From positions 25,115 to 89,114 of the forward strand of contig NZ_JRKN01000013.1 of NCBI RefSeq assembly GCF_000763905.1: 64,000 bases of DNA. The letters run 5' to 3'. Under the pieces are notes generated by a model. The model was not told the origin of the DNA, did not search any database, and saw only the letters and a list, made by a program, of their open reading frames with translations. Position 1 is the stretch's first letter, and each line of letters starts with the position of its first letter. Origin of the DNA: Paracoccus halophilus. GTDB taxonomy: Bacteria; Pseudomonadota; Alphaproteobacteria; Rhodobacterales; Rhodobacteraceae. A program made the position numbers and the translations under genes. Shown here one piece after another: positions 19,249 to 27,883 of the stretch.

Positions 19249-19743
19249 ATGCAGGCGGCGCAATCCCTGATGCGCCAGCCCGGCCTTGACCTGCCGATGC
19301 GCCGGCGCCGGGCGGTCCGCTTTTCGATGACCGCGCTGGCCGATGTGCTGTTTCAACTGCTGATCTTCTTCATGCTGTCGTCGAACCTCGCGGCCTATTC
19401 GTTGCTGCCGCTGCGCAGCGGCGCGCTGCAGGGCGAGGGCGGTGCGGGAACGGCGCCCGCCGCCGGCGCGAAGGTCGTCGCGGCGCAGAATACCGCCATC
19501 TGGACGCTGAATGTCGACGGCATCACCGCCGCCGGCCAGCGTTTCGGCATCGACCGGCTGGCGGGGCTGGCCGACGCGCTGGCGGCGCAGGACACCCGCC
19601 ATGTACTGATCATCCTGCGCCCCGAAGTGCCGGTGCAGGACGTGGTCACCGTGCTCGAGGCGCTGGCCGCGCGCGGCATCGGATCGGTCCAGATCGCCGA
19701 GGCGCCGGCATCGCCCGCCAGCCCGGCGGGGACCGCGCCATGA
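19249..19743 (+). CDS. ExbD/TolR-family protein 1 (with the conserved membrane Asp)
   Basis: 164 residues. A basic N-terminus precedes one membrane segment, ADVLFQLLIFFMLSS, with the proton-carrying Asp at residue 32. The C-terminal periplasmic domain (about 85-155) has the ExbD/TolR pattern of a DG/RFGIDRL block and LIILRPEVPVQDVVTVLE. Expected to pair with the ExbB-like ring. Its stop overlaps the second ExbD-like gene by 4 nt (ATGA). Confidence 0.87.
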   Translation: MQAAQSLMRQPGLDLPMRRRRAVRFSMTALADVLFQLLIFFMLSSNLAAYSLLPLRSGALQGEGGAGTAPAAGAKVVAAQNTAIWTLNVDGITAAGQRFGIDRLAGLADALAAQDTRHVLIILRPEVPVQDVVTVLEALAARGIGSVQIAEAPASPASPAGTAP

Positions 19744-20135
19744 GCCTGCGCCTGACCTCGATCCGTTCGCATCGCGCGCATGTCGACACGCCGCTGGCGA
19801 TCGTGAACATCGTGCTGCTGCTGATCTTCTACTTTCTGCTGGCCGGTCAGGATCCCAGAGTGAGTTCGGCGCTGAATCTGGCGACCACCTCGGCCCTGGC
19901 CCCGGACGGCCTGCCCTCGCCCTTGCTCGAGGTATCGGGGCCCGAGGACTGGCGGCTGGACGGCACCGCCATCCGCCCCGAGATGCTGCCCGGAGCATTG
20001 GCCGAAAGCTCCGGCCCGCTGCATCTGCTGCTGGACCGGGATGCGCCCGCCGGGCTGCTGGTCGGGCTGCTGCGGCGGCCGGAACTGGCCGGGCACGAGA
20101 TCAGGCTGGTCACCATGCGGGGCGGCGGCGGATGA
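19740..20135 (+). CDS. ExbD/TolR-family protein 2 (conserved Asp apparently replaced by Asn)
   Basis: 131 residues: a short N-terminus, one membrane segment (TPLAIVNIVLLLIFYFLLAG) and a small periplasmic domain ending LAGHEIRLVTM. In the natural alignment to ExbD 1 the proton-binding Asp of the membrane helix is Asn23; the only nearby Asp (16) lies before the helix. ExbD proteins act as dimers, so this may be the inactive half of a heterodimer, which is an inference. Starts 4 nt inside the previous gene and ends 4 nt inside the next. Confidence 0.78.
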   Translation: MSLRLTSIRSHRAHVDTPLAIVNIVLLLIFYFLLAGQDPRVSSALNLATTSALAPDGLPSPLLEVSGPEDWRLDGTAIRPEMLPGALAESSGPLHLLLDRDAPAGLLVGLLRRPELAGHEIRLVTMRGGGG

Positions 20136-21127
20136 TCGGCCAGCGGGCAAGCGGGCGCGGCTGGCTGATCGCCTCGGCGCTATCGGTCGCGGTCCATCTG
20201 GGCGCGGCCGGCGCGCTCATCTGGTCGCCCTCATGGCGCTGGACCAGCCCCGGGCAGTCGGCCGATCCGGTCGAGATCCAGCTGACCGCGCTGACCCTGC
20301 CGGGCGAAGGCCAGGGGGGCGGGCTGCTGCGCCCGGTCAGCCAGCCGATCCCCGCGCCCAGGCTGGAATCCACCGCCGGCGCGCCGACCACGCAGGCGCC
20401 CGATGCCTCGCCGCTGCTGCAAAGCACTGCCCTGCCCATGGCGCCGGCCGAAACCGCCGCCCCCGCGCCGCCCCAGATGCCGGCCGAGCCGCGGGAAAAC
20501 CCGGCCGAAACCGATCCCGATCTGGCCGATCTGTTCCAGCGCATCCGCGACAACCTGACCGAGCCCTGCCTGCTGGCCCTGCCCGCGCTGACCGAGGACG
20601 GGCAGATCAGGCTGAGCCTGCTGGCCTCGGATGACGAGGAGTTTCCCCGCCTGCTGCGCAACCTGACGCAGGGGCTGGAGACCGAACTGACGGGTCAGGC
20701 GGTGCTGATCGATCCGCGGCAATGCCCGGCGCTGACATTCGCCCGGCGCGACCTGCGTTATCCGGTCTTTCCGCTGGCCGTGCAATTGCAGTCGCAGGAC
20801 GTGGCGGCGGGCGATTCGCTGCGCGGAACGATCAGCGGCGCGACCGGGCGCTATGTCACGCTGCTGCTGGTGGATGACAATGGCGTCACCCATGATCTGC
20901 GCCGCTTCCTGATCAATTCGGGCGGGCGGATCAGCTTTGACGTGCCGGTGGCGCGGGACGGCGCGGCGCGGGACACGCATCAGCTGATCCTTGCCGTCGC
21001 AACGCCCGCCCGCCCGGCGACGATCAGCCGCGCGGCTGGCGAACCGGCCGGGGATTTCTTTGACCAGCTTGCCCGCGAGCTCGGCCGCGACGCGCTGATC
21101 GGGGTGGCGAACGTTTATATCCGCTAG
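20132..21127 (+). CDS. TonB-like envelope-spanning protein with unusual C-terminal domain
   Basis: 331 residues. One N-terminal membrane segment (about 12-32) contains Ser18 and His22 in the SxxxH spacing that TonB uses to couple to ExbB/ExbD. A Pro/Ala-rich linker runs to about residue 130. A helical piece follows (DPDLADLFQRIRDNL, then CLLALPALTEDG), and a C-terminal domain near 220-300 (GRYVTLLLVDDNGVTHDL) resembles DUF4384-type folds rather than the TonB C-terminal domain. It probably carries proton-derived force from the upstream ExbB/D proteins to a periplasmic target. Its stop overlaps the stop of convergent clpV (shared CTAG), with no terminator between them. Confidence 0.68.
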   Translation: MIGQRASGRGWLIASALSVAVHLGAAGALIWSPSWRWTSPGQSADPVEIQLTALTLPGEGQGGGLLRPVSQPIPAPRLESTAGAPTTQAPDASPLLQSTALPMAPAETAAPAPPQMPAEPRENPAETDPDLADLFQRIRDNLTEPCLLALPALTEDGQIRLSLLASDDEEFPRLLRNLTQGLETELTGQAVLIDPRQCPALTFARRDLRYPVFPLAVQLQSQDVAAGDSLRGTISGATGRYVTLLLVDDNGVTHDLRRFLINSGGRISFDVPVARDGAARDTHQLILAVATPARPATISRAAGEPAGDFFDQLARELGRDALIGVANVYIR

Positions 21128-23757
21128 GCGAAATCATAGGTGAAACCGCCCTCGGCCACCCTGATCGTGACATCCGACATCGCCTCGCCCGAAACCATGC
21201 GCGACAGCACCTGACGCGACAGGTCGGGCAGGATCGAATTGGTGATGATATTGTCGATCATCCGCCCGCCGCTGTCCGGGTCGCGGCATTGCGCGACGAT
21301 ATGATCGATCACCGCATCGTCCCAGACCAGCCGCGTGCCATGCGAATCGCGCATCCGCCGCGCGACCGAGCCCAGTTTCAGCCGGCTGATCCCGCCCAGC
21401 ACCCCGGCCGAGAGCGGCACATAGGGGACGCTGACGATCCGCCCCAGCAGCGCCGGCGGGAAAGTGCCCAGCAGTTCCTCTTTCAGCGCGGCCTCCATGG
21501 TTTCGGGGTCGGTGATCGTGCCTTCGGGCGCCAGCGCCATGATCGTGCCGGTCCCGACATTCGAGGTCATCAGGATCAGCGTATTGCGGAAATTGATCGG
21601 GCGGCCGTTGCCATCCTCCATCCGGCCCTTGTCAAAGACCTGAAAGAACAGCTCATGCACGTCGGGATGGGCCTTTTCCATCTCGTCCAGCAGGACGACG
21701 GAATAGGGCTTGCGGCGCACCGCCTCGGTCAACCGGCCGCCCTCGCCATAGCCGACATAGCCGGGGGGCGCGCCTTTCAGCAGGCTGACGGAATGCGCCT
21801 CCTGGAATTCGGACATGTTGATGGTGATGACGTTCTGTTCGCCGCCGTAAAGCACCTCGGCCAGAGCCAGCGCGGTTTCGGTCTTGCCGACGCCCGAAGG
21901 GCCGCAGAGCATGAACACCCCGATGGGCTTTTCCGGGTTGCCCAGACCGGCGCGGGCGGTTTCGACCCGCCGCGCGATCATCTGCAAGCCCTGGTCCTGA
22001 CCGATCACACGTTCGCGCAGATGCTCGGCCAGCCCCAGCACGGCCTGCAGTTCATCGGCCACCATGCGCCCCGCCGGAATGCCGGTCCAGTCGCTGATGA
22101 CGCTGGCCACGGCCTGTTCATCGACATGCGGCCAGATCATCCGTTCATCGGCATGGATCTGGCCAAGCTGGTCCATGGCGCCGGTCAGCTCGGCGCGGAT
22201 GGTTGCCTCGTCGAATTCTTCGCCCTCGCGTTCTGCAAGCCTTTTGCGCAGCGACAGGATCTGTTCGACCAGGGCTTTTTCATCGGCATAGGTCTTGTCC
22301 AGATCGGCCAGCTTTTCCTGCGCGTCGGTCAGCCTGGCGCGGGTTTCCTCCAGCCGGGTCTCATCGGCCTCGCCCAGTTCACGCTCGGCCTCGCGGGCGG
22401 CGATTTCGCTTTCATAGGATGCGATCTCGGCCCGCAGATCGGCCAGCCGCGCGGGCACCGCCGACTGGCTGACCGCGACGCGGGCGCAGGCCGTATCCAG
22501 CAGCGACACCGCCTTGTCGGGCAGTTGCCGGGCGGGCAGGTAGCGCGCCGACAGTTTCACCGCCGCCTCAAGCGCGGCATCCGATATGCGGACCTTGTGA
22601 TGCGCCTCCATCGGGGCCAGAAGGCCGCGCATCATGTAGCAGGCCGTCTCGATCGAGGGCTCGTCCACCGCGATCGGCTGGAAGCGCCGGGTCAGCGCCG
22701 GGTCCTTTTCGAAATAATTGCGGTATTCGGCCCAGGTGGTGGCGCCGATGGTGCGCAAGGTGCCCCGCGCCAGCGCAGGTTTCAGCAGGTTCGCGGCGTC
22801 GCCGGTGCCGGCCGCGCCGCCGGCGCCGACCAGGGTATGGGCCTCGTCGATGAACAGGATGATCGGCACGGGCGAGGACTGCACCTCGTCGATGACCGAG
22901 CGCAGGCGCTGCTCGAATTCGCCCTTCATGCTGGCGCCGGCCTGCATGGCGCCGATATCAAGCATATGCAGCCGCATGCCCTGCAAGGTTGGCGGCACGT
23001 CACCCGCGGCCAGCTTCTGGGCGAAACCCTCGACCACGGCGGTCTTGCCCACGCCGGCCTCGCCGGTCAGGATCGGGTTGTTCTGGCGCCGGCGCATCAG
23101 CACATCGACGATCTGGCGAATCTCGTCGTCGCGGCCCACCACCGGGTCCATCCTGCCCTCGGCCGCCTGCGCCGTCATGTCGACCGAGAAGCGGCCGAGC
23201 GCGGTCGCGGCCCCCTGCCCCTCGGCCCGCGCGCCGCCCGCCGCGCCGATGCCGGTGCCGTCCATCGGGCGCATGTCCTGTTCCTCGGAATCGGCCCAGA
23301 GGGTCCGCGCCTCGGTCCCGATCCGCTCGGCCGAAAGATCGGCAAAGGCGCTGGAATACTGCTCGATCTCGCGGCGCAGGGCGTGATCGTTCAACAGCGC
23401 GACCAGCAGATGCCCGGTCCTGATCTGCGCCTCGCCAAAGAACAGGGTGGCATAGGTCCAGGCGTGGTTCAGCGCATCGGCCAGCCGTTCCGAGATGCCG
23501 GGCGTTTCGGTCACGTTCTTCTGCAGGCTGTCCATGGCCTGACCCAGATCCCGGAGCACCCGGCCCCGGTCCAGCCCCATGGCGCGCAGCGTGACCGAGA
23601 TATCGCCCTCCTGATGGGAAATCGCGTGAAACAGCCAGTGGCTGAGTTCCACATTGCGGTTGCCGTCGCCGCGCGCCTGCCGCATGGCCTGCAAGAATGC
23701 CTCATAGCCCAGCCGGTTCATCTTGCCGGCGAATTTCTCGATGGTGATTGCGGTCAT
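21124..23757 (-). CDS. clpV: T6SS sheath-recycling AAA+ ATPase ClpV (TssH)
   Basis: 877 residues. A Clp N-domain (about 1-150) is followed by two AAA+ modules. Module 1 has Walker A GEAGVGKTAV near 234 and Walker B LFIDEAHTLVG. A coiled-coil middle domain lies near 400-530. Module 2 has Walker A GPSGVGKTE near 619 and VVLLDEMEKAHPD. It disassembles contracted TssB/TssC sheaths in the cytoplasm. The ATG at 23757 overlaps the tssG stop by 4 nt. Last gene of the tss block that starts at 33060. Confidence 0.95.
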   Translation of the reverse strand: MTAITIEKFAGKMNRLGYEAFLQAMRQARGDGNRNVELSHWLFHAISHQEGDISVTLRAMGLDRGRVLRDLGQAMDSLQKNVTETPGISERLADALNHAWTYATLFFGEAQIRTGHLLVALLNDHALRREIEQYSSAFADLSAERIGTEARTLWADSEEQDMRPMDGTGIGAAGGARAEGQGAATALGRFSVDMTAQAAEGRMDPVVGRDDEIRQIVDVLMRRRQNNPILTGEAGVGKTAVVEGFAQKLAAGDVPPTLQGMRLHMLDIGAMQAGASMKGEFEQRLRSVIDEVQSSPVPIILFIDEAHTLVGAGGAAGTGDAANLLKPALARGTLRTIGATTWAEYRNYFEKDPALTRRFQPIAVDEPSIETACYMMRGLLAPMEAHHKVRISDAALEAAVKLSARYLPARQLPDKAVSLLDTACARVAVSQSAVPARLADLRAEIASYESEIAAREAERELGEADETRLEETRARLTDAQEKLADLDKTYADEKALVEQILSLRKRLAEREGEEFDEATIRAELTGAMDQLGQIHADERMIWPHVDEQAVASVISDWTGIPAGRMVADELQAVLGLAEHLRERVIGQDQGLQMIARRVETARAGLGNPEKPIGVFMLCGPSGVGKTETALALAEVLYGGEQNVITINMSEFQEAHSVSLLKGAPPGYVGYGEGGRLTEAVRRKPYSVVLLDEMEKAHPDVHELFFQVFDKGRMEDGNGRPINFRNTLILMTSNVGTGTIMALAPEGTITDPETMEAALKEELLGTFPPALLGRIVSVPYVPLSAGVLGGISRLKLGSVARRMRDSHGTRLVWDDAVIDHIVAQCRDPDSGGRMIDNIITNSILPDLSRQVLSRMVSGEAMSDVTIRVAEGGFTYDFA

Positions 23758-24755
23758 GCCTGTTCTCTTACGGTCTGCGCCCCGCCGTCGCGGCTCAGCG
23801 CGAAACGGGCGACTTCGATATAGTCCGACTGGCGGTCCAGCCCCTCGGGGCGCATGGCGGCCAGCCATCCGATGGCGGCATCGCCGCCCAGCGTCGCGGG
23901 CGGGATGGTAGCGGGCGGCAGGGACAGCGCCAGATCGACCTCGACGCATTTGCCCAGATACCAGAACACCAGATCCGCCAGCCGGCCGTAACGCGGCCGG
24001 CCCGGCAGAAAGCCGCGATATTCGTCCGGATCGGGCAGGTTCACGCGAATGCAGATCTTTTCATTCACCGATTGCAGCCGCGCGCCCAGATAGATGTCCT
24101 GCCCCAGCGTTCCGCCCTGGCCCAGCCCGTGGCGGTCGTCCGGCTCGAATTCCAGCCAGCAGGGCAGATGTTCCTGGATATCGACCGGAAAGCCGAAATA
24201 GCCGGCCAGCATCTGGCGCAGCCGCGCGGCGCTGCGCACCCGGCCGCCAAAGACCGGCACCAGCGGCAGCCGGGCGATATCGGGAAAATCGTCATGCTGC
24301 CGGAACGCCGGCGAGCCGATCCCGGCCACCGCCGCGACATAGGTGCCAAAGCGATCCTCGTCCGGGCGGTCATGCTGGGTGATCGCATGGGCATCCGACC
24401 AGGCGCGGAAGAACAGCTGATAGAACCGCGCCGACAGCATATCGGCGAAATGGACAAAGGCCTCTTCGCCCTCTTCCTGCCAGCGCAGGACCTCTTCGGT
24501 GGTGTTCAGCGGCAATGCGCCCTGCGGGCCGAAGAACCCGGTGAACTGGGTACGGATGCGGGGCCGTGCGCCGGCGGTATCGACGGCGTTCATTTCCTGG
24601 GCGGGAAAGGCCAGTTGCGGGTCCTGGCCGATATCGACGATATCCTGCGACCGCCGGGTCGAGCGGCCGATGCGCGGCCGGTCGCCGGCCTCGCGCTCAA
24701 GGCGGCGCAGCAGGGCAAGGAAACCCGCCGCGCCCGCTGGTCCTTCGCCGGTCAT
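23754..24755 (-). CDS. tssG: T6SS baseplate protein TssG
   Basis: 333 residues of the TssG (ImpH/VasB) family, part of the TssE-TssF-TssG baseplate wedge. The family pattern FLALLRRLEREAGDRPRIG near the N-terminus is clear, as are FFGPQGALP and the F-x-R-WSDAH-like segment in the middle. The ATG at 24755 was chosen because it overlaps the tssF stop as ATGA. A long upstream in-frame extension exists but would lie entirely inside tssF. Confidence 0.93.
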   Translation of the reverse strand: MTGEGPAGAAGFLALLRRLEREAGDRPRIGRSTRRSQDIVDIGQDPQLAFPAQEMNAVDTAGARPRIRTQFTGFFGPQGALPLNTTEEVLRWQEEGEEAFVHFADMLSARFYQLFFRAWSDAHAITQHDRPDEDRFGTYVAAVAGIGSPAFRQHDDFPDIARLPLVPVFGGRVRSAARLRQMLAGYFGFPVDIQEHLPCWLEFEPDDRHGLGQGGTLGQDIYLGARLQSVNEKICIRVNLPDPDEYRGFLPGRPRYGRLADLVFWYLGKCVEVDLALSLPPATIPPATLGGDAAIGWLAAMRPEGLDRQSDYIEVARFALSRDGGAQTVREQA

Positions 24756-26662
24756 ATCAGCGGCCCCAACCCGGTGCGCGGCGGCCAGCGCCTGATCAGC
24801 CCACGCTGACGCGAATGGATGACCGTCTGGGTAAAGCTGTTCACATTGGCATATTCGGCCAGGAAACGGTCCAGCACCGCGCCCATCAGGATGATGCCGC
24901 TGCCCTCGAACGCGGTTTCGTCGAATGTCAGGGTCAGTTCCAGCCCGCGCGCCGGAAAGAACCCCTCGGGGCGGCGGATCGAGCGGGTGACCGGGCGCGC
25001 GGACAGCCCGACCAGCCCCGCCACCTGCGTCTCGGTGACATTGTCCGAGACATCGGCGAACAGCGTCAGGATCTCGCGCAGGCTGGCGGCGCCGTCGCGG
25101 CCGAAACGGTCGTCCAGCCCGAAATGGTTCAGCGAAAGATAGGAAATCAGCCGCCAGTAGACATCGCCCTGCCCCATGCGATGCGGGCCGGCGCGCTCGA
25201 TCTCGGACATGGCCTCGCGCGGCTGGGTCGGGCCGTTCACGCAGGTCAGGGCCATGGCCTGATCGGCCACCATGTTGAAATCGTTCGACCCGGCCAGAGG
25301 CAGCGCTGCCGGCAGGTGCCGGTTCGAGCACAGCGTCCGGATATGCAGCCGCTGCGCGCGCCGCCCGACCACCGATTCGGGCGGCTCGTAGATCGAGATG
25401 AAGGTCTCGGTGCCGCGATAGTCGTGGCGCAGCCCGGCGCGGCGCTCGGCCTCGGTCAGGCGGCGGGGCTTGCGGCGCGCGGTATAGTAATAGGTCGCGC
25501 GCGGGGTCGAGGCGTTCTGCGGCAGCGCATAAAGCGGAAACACCTCGACCCGGTCATGGGCGGTGCCGTAGCTGGCATGGACGCGGGTGATGCGCTGGAT
25601 CTCGTAATGCGTGATCGGGCTGGAATCCGGGGTCACCACATATTCGTGGCGGCGGTCGTCCAGCCGCACCTGGTTCGAGCTTTCCTCGAACAGGTTGATC
25701 GCCGGCGCGCAGTTCAGCCGGATATCGCCGGGCTGGGTCTGCCGCGCCAGCTCGTCATTGGCGCGGTCGAATTCCAGGATCAGCTGAAGCTCCTGCGCCG
25801 GAATGCGCGCCAGCATGGCCTCCAGCCTGGTCAGGCGGAAGCCCATGAACTTGCGTGGGAATGCGAAATAGTCGCGCAGGATCGCGAAACCCTCGAACAT
25901 GCGGCCGTCGCGGTCGAACAGAAGCTCGTCGCGCGCAAAGCCGACCTGTTCGATCTGGTCCGGGCGCAGCCGGACGAATGCCGGGTCGCCATTCGGCCGC
26001 AGCCAGCGCAGCGAGGCGCGGGTGACATTGCAATGGATCTGTTCGTAAAGCGCGATGGCGCGCGGATGATCGGCCGAGAAGTGGAAATTCAGCGCATCCG
26101 GCGGGTGGCTGGACATCGGCTCGCCGTCGCTGCGCTGCAGGTCGATCTGCAGGCCGGCCTTGGTCCGGCGTTCGGGATCCTGGCCCAGCCCGCCCAGCGT
26201 CGTGCTGCGGTCGTGATAGGTCAGCCCGGAAATGGCCAGCGGCAACACCGCCAGCGGCGCGGTCAGGCTGAAGCGGCAGGTCACCCGCTTGTCCGAATCG
26301 CGAAACCGCGCATCCAGATATTCGCCACGCGCGAAGTGCTTGCTCTCGCCATCGGCGCCTTGCCGGGTCAGCGGCGGCGCCTGCACGATCATGCAGCTGG
26401 GCACCGGCGCCAGCGCATCAGGGAAAATCTGCTCCAGCAATTCGCTGGTGAAGCTGCGAAATTCCTCGTCCAGCTTCAGCTGCACGCGGGCGGCCAGAAA
26501 GGCGGTCCCTTCCAGCAGCCCGGCGATGGTCGGGTCGATGTTTTCGCGCAGGACGCCGCCCAGCCGGTCGGCAAGGCCAGGAAACTCAGCCGCGAATTCG
26601 GCCGAGCGTTCGTAAAGCACGTCCAGTTCACGCTCATAGGCATCGCGAAAGGCTTTCTTCAT
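24752..26662 (-). CDS. tssF: T6SS baseplate protein TssF
   Basis: 636 residues of the TssF (ImpG/VasA) family. The N-terminus (MKKAFRDAYERELDVLYE, then EFPGLADRLG) and the segment RSFTSELLEQIFPDALAPVPS are characteristic. It forms the baseplate wedge with TssE and TssG. Overlaps tssE by 4 nt at its start and tssG by 4 nt at its end. Length is normal for the family. Confidence 0.95.
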   Translation of the reverse strand: MKKAFRDAYERELDVLYERSAEFAAEFPGLADRLGGVLRENIDPTIAGLLEGTAFLAARVQLKLDEEFRSFTSELLEQIFPDALAPVPSCMIVQAPPLTRQGADGESKHFARGEYLDARFRDSDKRVTCRFSLTAPLAVLPLAISGLTYHDRSTTLGGLGQDPERRTKAGLQIDLQRSDGEPMSSHPPDALNFHFSADHPRAIALYEQIHCNVTRASLRWLRPNGDPAFVRLRPDQIEQVGFARDELLFDRDGRMFEGFAILRDYFAFPRKFMGFRLTRLEAMLARIPAQELQLILEFDRANDELARQTQPGDIRLNCAPAINLFEESSNQVRLDDRRHEYVVTPDSSPITHYEIQRITRVHASYGTAHDRVEVFPLYALPQNASTPRATYYYTARRKPRRLTEAERRAGLRHDYRGTETFISIYEPPESVVGRRAQRLHIRTLCSNRHLPAALPLAGSNDFNMVADQAMALTCVNGPTQPREAMSEIERAGPHRMGQGDVYWRLISYLSLNHFGLDDRFGRDGAASLREILTLFADVSDNVTETQVAGLVGLSARPVTRSIRRPEGFFPARGLELTLTFDETAFEGSGIILMGAVLDRFLAEYANVNSFTQTVIHSRQRGLIRRWPPRTGLGPLI

Positions 26663-27240
26663 GCCTCGGCCTGCATTCTTTTCATGGCGATCTTGCCGGC
26701 CGCGGGATCGACCTCGGCATGGAACTGCAACGGGATATCGCTCGGGTCCGAGATCATTTCGGCCAGGATTTCAAAGGTGATGCGCTGGTCCACGGTCGGC
26801 GCCATCTCGTCAAGGCGCACCTCGAGCGTTGCGGCACGCAGGCGCGGCTCATTGCTGATCAGCGCCTCGCGGATGGCATTGGCCAGATCGCCGGGCGTGC
26901 GGTTCTCGCGCCAGAGCGTGTCCATGTCCTGCAAGCCGTGATTGATGATCGAGCGTCGCACGCGGGGATGGTCGGCCAGATCGACGCAGACATCCAGACG
27001 GATCGTGTTCATCAGGCTGGCAATGTCGCGCACGAGGTTGCGGCGCAGCGATTCCTCGCTGGCGCCCTCGCGCCGCTTCTGGCTGAGCAGCGTCAGGTCG
27101 CGATCGCCCTCGGTATAGCGGCGCCCCTGATCGCGCGCATCCCGCCGGGCCGCGGAATCGCGAAAGATATGCATCAGGGACATTTCCCGCAGGCCGCCGC
27201 GGCCCGGATCCCTGTCAGAAGAGGAACGGCGCGATGTCAT
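26659..27240 (-). CDS. tssE: T6SS baseplate protein TssE (gp25-like)
   Basis: 193 residues, a gp25-like lysozyme-fold protein that in T6SS is structural. The visible core is RRNLVRDIASLMNTIR, then HGLQDMDTL and PRLRAATLEVRLDE. The N-terminal ~20 residues before MSLMHIF are charged, and a start at MSLM is possible. GAACGAGG lies upstream of the chosen ATG. A terminator hairpin separates it from hcp, so its transcription depends on read-through or a promoter of its own. Confidence 0.92.
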   Translation of the reverse strand: MTSRRSSSDRDPGRGGLREMSLMHIFRDSAARRDARDQGRRYTEGDRDLTLLSQKRREGASEESLRRNLVRDIASLMNTIRLDVCVDLADHPRVRRSIINHGLQDMDTLWRENRTPGDLANAIREALISNEPRLRAATLEVRLDEMAPTVDQRITFEILAEMISDPSDIPLQFHAEVDPAAGKIAMKRMQAEA

Positions 27241-27290
27241 GCCCAGCCTCGTTCCGGCCCCGCCGCCCGGGCGGGGCGCGCAAAGCGCCT

Positions 27291-27322
27291 AAAGAAACAG
27301 GGCCAGCATCCGCCGACCCTGT
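27291..27322 (-). terminator. rho-independent terminator between hcp and tssE
   Basis: Reading the minus strand after hcp, ACAGGGTCGGC pairs with GCTGGCCCTGT around a 4-nt loop (with G-T wobbles), followed by TTCTTT. It sits about 25 bp after the hcp stop and 50 bp before the tssE start, so it should trim most transcripts after hcp. Confidence 0.7.
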
Positions 27323-27347
27323 CCCGAACAGCACGAAGGAAACGCTA

Positions 27348-27845
27348 TCAGGCGTTCCATTCCTTGTTCTCGGCGATGTCCCAGCCGGCCAGGGTCTCGG
27401 CGCCGGCGGCACCGGTTTCTTCCTGCAGGGTGTAGGCAACCTCGAACTTGCGGAAGTTCAGGGTCAGGGTTTCCTGGATGCGGTCAAGGCCGTCCTTGGC
27501 GCCACCGGTCGCATAGCTGGTGATCATGATGTTTTCCATCTTGATCCGGAAATACTCCACCGGTGCGGCACCGCCCGACTTGCGCACGATCAGCTCACCG
27601 GATTCGATGTGCTCGCCGCTGGTGCAGCGCTTGATCAGGTCGTTGGTCGCCAGATCGACATACTTGGTCAGGGTGATGTCCTGGACGTTGACCTTGCCGC
27701 CGCCGCCGCCCGAACCGATATGGGTGGTACCCGACTGGGTCAGACCCCAGTTCCAGGCCAGAACATCGATCTCATCGCGATGGGTATCATCTTGCGATTC
27801 ACCCTTGATGTTGTTGGACAGCTTCAGAAAGATATCGACAGCCAT
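27348..27845 (-). CDS. hcp: T6SS inner-tube protein Hcp (TssD)
   Basis: 165 residues of the Hcp1 family, whose hexamers stack into the tube that is fired and secreted. It starts MAVDIFLKL, contains IDVLAWNWG, a Gly-rich loop near residues 45-50, then VQDITLTKYVD and a beta-rich second half. The ATG has AAGGAG 8 bases upstream. The gene is 38 bp after tssC and is followed by a terminator, in line with the high Hcp dose an assembling T6SS needs. Confidence 0.96.
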   Translation of the reverse strand: MAVDIFLKLSNNIKGESQDDTHRDEIDVLAWNWGLTQSGTTHIGSGGGGGKVNVQDITLTKYVDLATNDLIKRCTSGEHIESGELIVRKSGGAAPVEYFRIKMENIMITSYATGGAKDGLDRIQETLTLNFRKFEVAYTLQEETGAAGAETLAGWDIAENKEWNA

Positions 27846-27883
27846 TCGATGGGCTCCTTGACTACATTAGACTTTTCAATGGG

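Noticed and set aside
18607..21127. Housekeeping tolQ-tolR-tolA operon
   Set aside because: There are two TolR-like genes, no tolB or pal, and the last protein's C-terminal domain is not TolA- or TonB-like.
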